A stretch of 64,000 nt of DNA, from the NCBI GenBank assembly GCA_903953565.1, contig CAJBKE010000068.1:1-64000 (forward strand), in the 5' to 3' direction. Positions 59,796-64,000 of this stretch are shown piece after piece. The notes below the pieces were generated by a model that saw nothing but the letters and a program-made list of their open reading frames with translations, was not told the DNA's origin and did no database searches. The position numbers were made by a program, and so were the translations under genes. This DNA is from an uncultured Verrucomicrobiota bacterium (GTDB lineage Bacteria; Verrucomicrobiota; Verrucomicrobiia; Chthoniobacterales; JACTMZ01). Each line of letters starts with the position of its first letter. Positions within the stretch are counted from its first letter, which is position 1.

Positions 59796-60519
59796 CGGAG
59801 GAACGCGGGACTGCTTCACCCATCAGCTCGTGGGAGCGCTCGGTCAACCCCTGCAACCCGGATTTCTCCGCACCCTCGGCAATCGCTTTGACCGCGGGAA
59901 CTTCGAGCGGCTTGAGGTCGGGCGCGCCCTTCGGCGTGAACGGGACAAGTTTCTTGAAAAGCTCGCCGGAAAGCAGCGACTGGGGACGCGGCGTCAAGTC
60001 ATAGCCCAGCCCGATGGTCCGAGCCGGAAGCCCCGGCGCCTTCTCCTCGAAAGCGAGGATGATCTCACGCTCCCCGATGCTTTGCACCCGAAGCACCTCG
60101 GCTTGGTCGGCAAAGAGCTTGGGCAATATTTCGCCATCCTTCAGCTGCATGGACCCAAGCACGACGCGGTAGGATCCGGGGGACCCGGAAACGCCGCTGA
60201 TGCGCATGTTCGCGAGGATGCGGCGAATGCGCATTTCCTCGGTCTCCGATGCGATCTGCTCAACCTCCTGCACTTCCTCGGGCGGCAGGGACACAAGACC
60301 GAAGGGATTGCGCTCTCCTTCGACCACCGTGGCCGGCTCGCGCCTTTCCGGCGCCATGGCGGAGCGATCGAGTTCCGGGATCCGCATATCTGCGGCTTTC
60401 TGCTCCGCGGGTGTCAGCTCTCTTTCCTGCGCGAGTGCAGGAATGGTGAGAACAAGAACAGGGAGGAGCAGACCAAGCGTGACTTTGCGCCGGATTGTCA
60501 TGAATGCGATCCGTGTCAT
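59767..60519 (-). CDS. PilP/GspC-like assembly protein
   Basis: 250 residues from the ATG at 60519 (ATGA overlap with the upstream gene). Signal sequence or membrane anchor at about 8-30 ('RRKVTLGLLLPVLVLTIPALAQ'). Residues about 70-170 contain 'ERNPFGLVSLP', 'RRILANMRISGVSGSPGSYRVVLG', 'ILPKLFADQAEVLRVQSIGEREIILAFEE', the HR-domain pattern of PilP and GspC, which connect the inner-membrane complex with the secretin. A Glu/Lys-rich C-terminal part follows. No secretin gene is in the window. Confidence 0.68.
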   Translation of the reverse strand: MTRIAFMTIRRKVTLGLLLPVLVLTIPALAQERELTPAEQKAADMRIPELDRSAMAPERREPATVVEGERNPFGLVSLPPEEVQEVEQIASETEEMRIRRILANMRISGVSGSPGSYRVVLGSMQLKDGEILPKLFADQAEVLRVQSIGEREIILAFEEKAPGLPARTIGLGYDLTPRPQSLLSGELFKKLVPFTPKGAPDLKPLEVPAVKAIAEGAEKSGLQGLTERSHELMGEAVPRSSDESAPKKSD

Positions 60520-61073
60520 GGCTTTTTGTTGGAGCGGAGCGGGACTTCCAAGGTGACATCCATGCGCAGATCGTCACCGCGCGATCCTTTGGCCAATTCG
60601 AGTCGTCCGACGCGCATGGTCGGTTTGATTTTTTCCATCATGCCCAGCCAGTTGAGCAGCTTGGCATAGCTGTCATCGAAAACCAGCGAGGCCTGCATGA
60701 GGATGGGCAGTGACTTGTTGTCCACATTGCTGATCTTGTGCGGCACCTGCTGGTAGCGCTGCGAGAGATTGAGCATATTGGCCTCGCGCACTTTCATGCT
60801 GATGCCCGTCTCCGCCGCTTGCTGCTCCTTGATCACGGCAAAAAAAGGTTCCCACTTGTCGACGAATTCGAGCAACTCTTTCGACTGGCGCTGCAGATCT
60901 TCGTAAACCCCCTTTTCGGCCTCGAGTTGCGTGACCAAGCCGGCCTCTTCCTTGGCCGCAGCCTCGGCTTCACTGTTGAGCGTTTTCGCTTTGCCCTGGA
61001 ACGACTGGGCCAACTGTACGAGCAGGAGGATGCCGACCAGCACCACGACCATTCCTAGTTGCTTGGGGTTCAT
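60516..61073 (-). CDS. PilO-like assembly protein
   Basis: 185 residues from the ATG at 61073. A membrane helix at about 6-24, then a coiled coil of about 60 residues ('KTLNSEAEAAAKEEAGLVTQLEAEKG' in parts) and a C-terminal alpha/beta region 'SYAKLLNWLGMMEKIKPTMRVGRLELAKG', 'DLRMDVTLEVPL', matching the ferredoxin-like ending of PilO. It would form the inner-membrane alignment complex with PilN. Overlaps its neighbours on both sides by 4 nt. Assigned on position and layout more than residues. Confidence 0.7.
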   Translation of the reverse strand: MNPKQLGMVVVLVGILLLVQLAQSFQGKAKTLNSEAEAAAKEEAGLVTQLEAEKGVYEDLQRQSKELLEFVDKWEPFFAVIKEQQAAETGISMKVREANMLNLSQRYQQVPHKISNVDNKSLPILMQASLVFDDSYAKLLNWLGMMEKIKPTMRVGRLELAKGSRGDDLRMDVTLEVPLRSNKKP

Positions 61074-61678
61074 GGTTGGACGATTTCCTGGGAACGCTCC
61101 GCCGGGGTCGGTGCTTTGGCGTGCGGGTTTTGCCAGAGCAAGCTGGCCCTGTAGTCCAAGTCGCCCCTCACCCTGGTCTGCGTCGGGGAAAATTCGCGGT
61201 AGTTCATCCGGCGGATAACCTCCAGCGTGTCCTCCAGTTGCTGGTCGGAATTCGTGTTCAACCGCAACCCGAGCCGCAGTTGCGAGGGTGTTTCCGTATC
61301 GCGCTCGAGTTTCAAGTCCACGATGGACGACTGGGGATCCATGCTGCGGACGATGGCCACGATGAGTGGCTGAAGCGGCATGGAGGCGAGAACCCATCCT
61401 TCCAAGTCGGTTGCCTCGCGGATCTTCGCCTCGAGGGCGGCGCGATCGGTTTTGGTCGTGGCGATTTCCGTCTGCAGGGAGGTGATCCGCTGTTTGATGG
61501 CGTCCCGCTTCTGGGTGGCCACGCGCATATTCCAAAAAGCGAGAGAGCCGATGACGACGAGGAAGGCAAGCGCACCATAAAAGAGGATCGGAACCATGCG
61601 GAAGACCATGGGCAAGGCCGGCATGATATCCTTGCGGTCCGTCTTCAGGTCGTCGATTTGATCGGCAACAATTTGCAT
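61070..61678 (-). CDS. PilN-like assembly protein
   Basis: 202 residues. A short cytoplasmic N-terminus ('MQIVADQIDDLKTDRKDIMPALPMVF'), one membrane span (about 27-48), a coiled coil (about 55-90, 'QKRDAIKQRITSLQTEIATTKTDRAALEAKIREA') and a beta-rich end with 'SIVDLKLERDTETPSQLRLGLRL'. This is the PilN layout: cytoplasmic tail to PilM, coiled coil to PilO. The usual 'INLLP' PilM-binding motif is not present, so the contact would differ. Overlaps the PilO-like gene. Confidence 0.7.
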   Translation of the reverse strand: MQIVADQIDDLKTDRKDIMPALPMVFRMVPILFYGALAFLVVIGSLAFWNMRVATQKRDAIKQRITSLQTEIATTKTDRAALEAKIREATDLEGWVLASMPLQPLIVAIVRSMDPQSSIVDLKLERDTETPSQLRLGLRLNTNSDQQLEDTLEVIRRMNYREFSPTQTRVRGDLDYRASLLWQNPHAKAPTPAERSQEIVQP

Positions 61679-61680
61679 GG

Positions 61681-62553
61681 TCAGTTGCGGTAAAGGAGGC
61701 GGGCGAGCAGACCGGATTCGGTCAGATCATTGATCGGACGCCCGGGAAACAATTCGGCAAGTTTTTCGGTGAGCCCGGGGACCGGCTCGTCGCAGGCCAC
61801 GACCAAACCGCGGTCCGGGCCCAACCGCTCTTGGAACGGCCGCAACAGTTCGATAAACGGCGCAATATCCCCACCGGGCTCGAAGAGATCGGGCCGCGAG
61901 CGCAGTTCCATCCAGTTGTCTTTCTCCTGCAGGAGCGCACAGACGGAACCGCTGCAACAGGCGACGTAGAGCACACTGACCGGATTCTCCGATCCTTTTT
62001 TGGTGTTCGTTGCACCAAGCGCGTGGCGCAAGAGGACATAGGTCCCGCAGCAGATGCGCCCGGGCTTGAGTCCCTGCTCTTTGCAGAAGGCCTCCGTCTT
62101 TTTCACGTTCTCCTCGTCCATGGCCAGCAGAATGCTGGAGTTGGTCTCGGGGTTGTGGGTCACGGCATACCTTTTTCCCCGTTCAAAGCGGGCGTGCAGA
62201 ACGCTGCGGGGATCCTTCTTCACCGCGTCCTCAGAGCCTTTTTTCCGTGAAAGGTTGTTCTCCACACTGATGACGTAGCGGCTATCGAGCGACACCATGC
62301 ACCATCCGTCGGCCGTGTCGTTCTTGATGGCCGGGCCCAACTCGGCAAAGAGCTCTTTCAGTTCGCCGTGCTTTCCCTCACCCGCCAACTGTTCGCCTTT
62401 TTTGCCGATGACGACGAAGGAAAGATGGCTGCGACCGACATGGACCAAGACGGTGTTGCGACCGGCAAAACGACTTTTCCAGGGCGCCTGGGGATCATCT
62501 TCTTCCGGGCGGAAGGCGGAGAAATTCAGGACGCTTTTGACGTATTTGATCAT
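61681..62553 (-). CDS. PilM-like actin-fold protein, divergent
   Basis: 290 residues with no membrane span. Position between PilT and PilN is that of PilM, and the length fits a short actin-like fold ('NTVLVHVGRSHLSFVVIGKKGEQLAGEG' as the first beta-hairpin, 'VSVLYVACCSGSVCALLQEKDNWMELRSRPD' as a second one, 'DRGLVVACDEPVPGLTEKLAELF' near the end). The nucleotide-site motifs of PilM are weak, so ATP binding is doubtful. Starts 0 nt from the PilT-like stop; probably cotranslated. Assignment is by context. Confidence 0.6.
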   Translation of the reverse strand: MIKYVKSVLNFSAFRPEEDDPQAPWKSRFAGRNTVLVHVGRSHLSFVVIGKKGEQLAGEGKHGELKELFAELGPAIKNDTADGWCMVSLDSRYVISVENNLSRKKGSEDAVKKDPRSVLHARFERGKRYAVTHNPETNSSILLAMDEENVKKTEAFCKEQGLKPGRICCGTYVLLRHALGATNTKKGSENPVSVLYVACCSGSVCALLQEKDNWMELRSRPDLFEPGGDIAPFIELLRPFQERLGPDRGLVVACDEPVPGLTEKLAELFPGRPINDLTESGLLARLLYRN

Positions 62554-63615
62554 CTACCGCGTGACCTCCGGTTGGTGCTCGAGGTATTCGCGCACCTCTT
62601 CCTCTCCGAAGCCGGAGCTGACCACTTTGACCGAGCTGACATAGCCCTCCTCTTCGCGGAGCTGCAGGCTCTTCTCGAAGTTGAACATGCCGCGCTTGAA
62701 TCCGGTCTCCAATTCCTGATCGAGCTTCTTGAAGTCGCCGCGGCGGATGATATTGACCACACCATCGTATTGCAGCAGCACCTCATGGATGGGAAACCGC
62801 TTCCCCTGCTTGTCGTCGAGCATGAGACGCTGACACATGATGAGGCGAAGCGAGTCGGCCAAGCTGGCCTGAGCACTCTCCAGACGCTCGCTCGGGATCA
62901 GTTTCAAAAAGCGCTGGACGGTCTGGGCCGCGGAAGAAGTATGCAACGTCGCAACGACCACGTGCCCGGTCTCGGCGGCTTGCAGCGCGATCTCGGCCGT
63001 CTCGCCGTCGCGGATCTCGCCGATGATGATCACGTCCGGGGCCTGGCGGAGGGCAGATCGCAGGGCTTTGCCGAAATCAATTTCATCCGTGCCCATTTCA
63101 CGCTGCGACATCAGTGCCGGCAGATCCTCGGGGTAGACAAACTCAATCGGGTCCTCGAACGAGATGACGTGCTCGCGTCGCCGCTTGGCGCGGTGCAGCA
63201 CCATGGAGGCAATGGTTGTCGATTTGCCACTGCCCGTCGGGCCGCAAATGAGAAACAGACCGTTCTTGGCCTCGAGAAACGCCTTAAGTGCCGGAGGCGG
63301 CACTTTGATCGCCGCGGGCTCGGGAATCACATTGGGGAGCAATCGCAAGACCCAGCGCAGCTTGCCCTTGGTCACCAACTGGCTGACGCGATAGCGGCGG
63401 CCGTGTAAATCCATCGCACTGTCCACGCAGCCGGGCTCCAGAAACTCCGGAACGGCAAAGTCGTAGACAACGTGGTCATAGACCATCTGCCCATTGCTCT
63501 TGTAGGCGAGCGGTTCGTTGGCCGTGAGGTAAAAATCACTGACCCGTGGGTCCTGACTGAGTTCTTTGAAGCGCTGGCCGGTCGGAGACTCGGGGTCGAT
63601 CTGCAGGAGGTTCAT
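62554..63615 (-). CDS. pilT: PilT/PilU-family retraction ATPase
   Basis: 353 residues. Walker A GPTGSGKS (125-132), Asp box 'SFEDPIEFVY' (152-161), Walker B 'DVIIIGEIRDGETAEIA' (194-210), His box 'TGHVVVATLHT' (216-226), and 'LRLIMCQRLMLDDKQGKRFPIHEVLLQYDGVVNIIRRGDFKKL' matching the PilT/PilU C-domain. PilT disassembles pili for twitching or for DNA uptake. Residues 1-100 form the PAS-like N-domain. The C-terminal 'AIRNLIRE' motif of PilT is 'GVVNIIRRGDFKKL', closer to PilU. An unusual position, heading the pilMNOP-like genes. Confidence 0.9.
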   Translation of the reverse strand: MNLLQIDPESPTGQRFKELSQDPRVSDFYLTANEPLAYKSNGQMVYDHVVYDFAVPEFLEPGCVDSAMDLHGRRYRVSQLVTKGKLRWVLRLLPNVIPEPAAIKVPPPALKAFLEAKNGLFLICGPTGSGKSTTIASMVLHRAKRRREHVISFEDPIEFVYPEDLPALMSQREMGTDEIDFGKALRSALRQAPDVIIIGEIRDGETAEIALQAAETGHVVVATLHTSSAAQTVQRFLKLIPSERLESAQASLADSLRLIMCQRLMLDDKQGKRFPIHEVLLQYDGVVNIIRRGDFKKLDQELETGFKRGMFNFEKSLQLREEEGYVSSVKVVSSGFGEEEVREYLEHQPEVTR

Positions 63616-63672
63616 GCGCGGGACTTCAGGGTGGAACAGTTGCCGCTCAATTCAAGCGCAAAGCCACCGCGG

Positions 63673-64000
63673 TCAGGGACCGGGCGAGTTGGCGGGCGAG
63701 AGAGAAAAGACCACGGAGGTGCTGTTGAGTTCCAATGTCTTTGCCGAGACCGAGCCGTTCAAGACACTCCCGTTGTTGAAGGCAATCGTATTGTTGGGAG
63801 CAAAGATCCGACCATAGACACTGCTGCCGGAGGCGACGTTGACGTTGGCATTCCACACGTTGATCTGCAGCCAGTCGGGGTTGGCAGAGTTCCCGAAAAT
63901 CGCGCCGTTGCTGAGATTGAATCCGTTGCGAAGATTGAGGATGACCCTGCCGACAATGACCACGTCGCCACCGCTGTTGAGGGTGAGGCTGTCGAAGTTG
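63673..64000 (-). CDS. PilX-like protein with DUF7305 beta-solenoid end (partial)
   Basis: The last 108 codons of a gene that runs off the right edge. The visible C-terminus has short beta repeats 'FDSLTLNSGGDVVIVGRVIL', 'NGFNLSNGAIFGNSANPDWLQINVW', 'SGSSVYGRIFAPNNTIAFNN', 'GSVLNGSVSAKTLELNSTSVV'. The 'SV.G.I.APN..I..NNGS.L.GSV.AKTL..N' pattern is that of DUF7305, found at the end of PilX-type pilus assembly proteins. Located before pilT on the same strand, it probably belongs to the same operon; the N-terminus is needed to confirm. Confidence 0.6.
   Translation of the reverse strand, partial: NFDSLTLNSGGDVVIVGRVILNLRNGFNLSNGAIFGNSANPDWLQINVWNANVNVASGSSVYGRIFAPNNTIAFNNGSVLNGSVSAKTLELNSTSVVFSLSPANSPGP

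Overview
The window is GC-rich, densely coded bacterial chromosome, most likely from a member of the Verrucomicrobiota. The best taxonomic clues are a 51-residue small basic protein of the Chlamydiae/Verrucomicrobia type (28478-28633), the TIGR03790, DUF2851 and DUF5069 proteins encoded side by side (15300-18749), and a type IV pilus/type II secretion cluster rich in pseudopilins. Class and genus cannot be settled from the sequence alone. No prophage, transposase, CRISPR array or plasmid gene is visible, so this looks like core and near-core chromosome.

Layout. 1-2.5 kb: a minus-strand unit with a Na+/solute symporter, an NTF2-like secreted protein and the start of a PL7 alginate lyase, probably for algal polysaccharide use. 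2.9-5.1 kb: class II aldolase, hypoxanthine phosphoribosyltransferase and initiator tRNA, then a secreted OB-fold protein. 5.2-7.6 kb: an overlapping OmpH / NamZ-type muramidase / 3D-domain set, a candidate cell-wall unit. 7.8-14.5 kb: a fatty-acid desaturase, then recN, a glycosyltransferase, a CHASE2-like membrane protein and a beta-CASP nuclease on the minus strand. 14.5-19.5 kb: a tightly packed plus-strand operon with a PhnP-like hydrolase, TIGR03790, DUF2851, DUF5069 and pdxJ. 19.6-26.1 kb: ribF, truB, nrnA, rbfA, infB and nusA, led by tRNA-Val; a promoter and an attenuator-like terminator sit just before nusA. 26.1-33.4 kb: a membrane-fusion protein, ridA, a pseudouridine synthase, the small basic protein, and a signalling array made of a five-PAS kinase, a FixJ-like regulator, a TolB/FlgO-like protein and two tiny membrane proteins. 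33.4-38.6 kb: sufT, psd, pssA, ssb, rpsF, pth, rplY and prs. 38.7-45.6 kb: thiH-like and thiS, an NfeD protease, dnaG and rpoD. 46.3-49.4 kb: tRNA-Ser with repeats derived from its 3' end, selO and a GH1 lipoprotein.

The last 14.5 kb (49.5-64 kb) is a pilus or secretion machine. Three prepilins and a PilB ATPase lie on the plus strand. A converging minus-strand operon carries, in order of transcription, a PilX/DUF7305-like protein, PilT, PilM-, PilN-, PilO- and PilP-like assembly proteins, two pseudopilins flanking a GspK/PilX-like protein, the PilC platform protein, and a NarL-type kinase and regulator.

Between genes there are at least five copies of a 65-67 bp palindromic repeat with two arms, often within a few bases of a stop codon. 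A second, GTAGC-ended palindrome supplies the stop codons of both pdxJ and ribF. The most checkable regulatory candidate is the nusA leader: a near-consensus promoter followed by a strong intrinsic terminator that ends only 21 nt before the nusA start codon.
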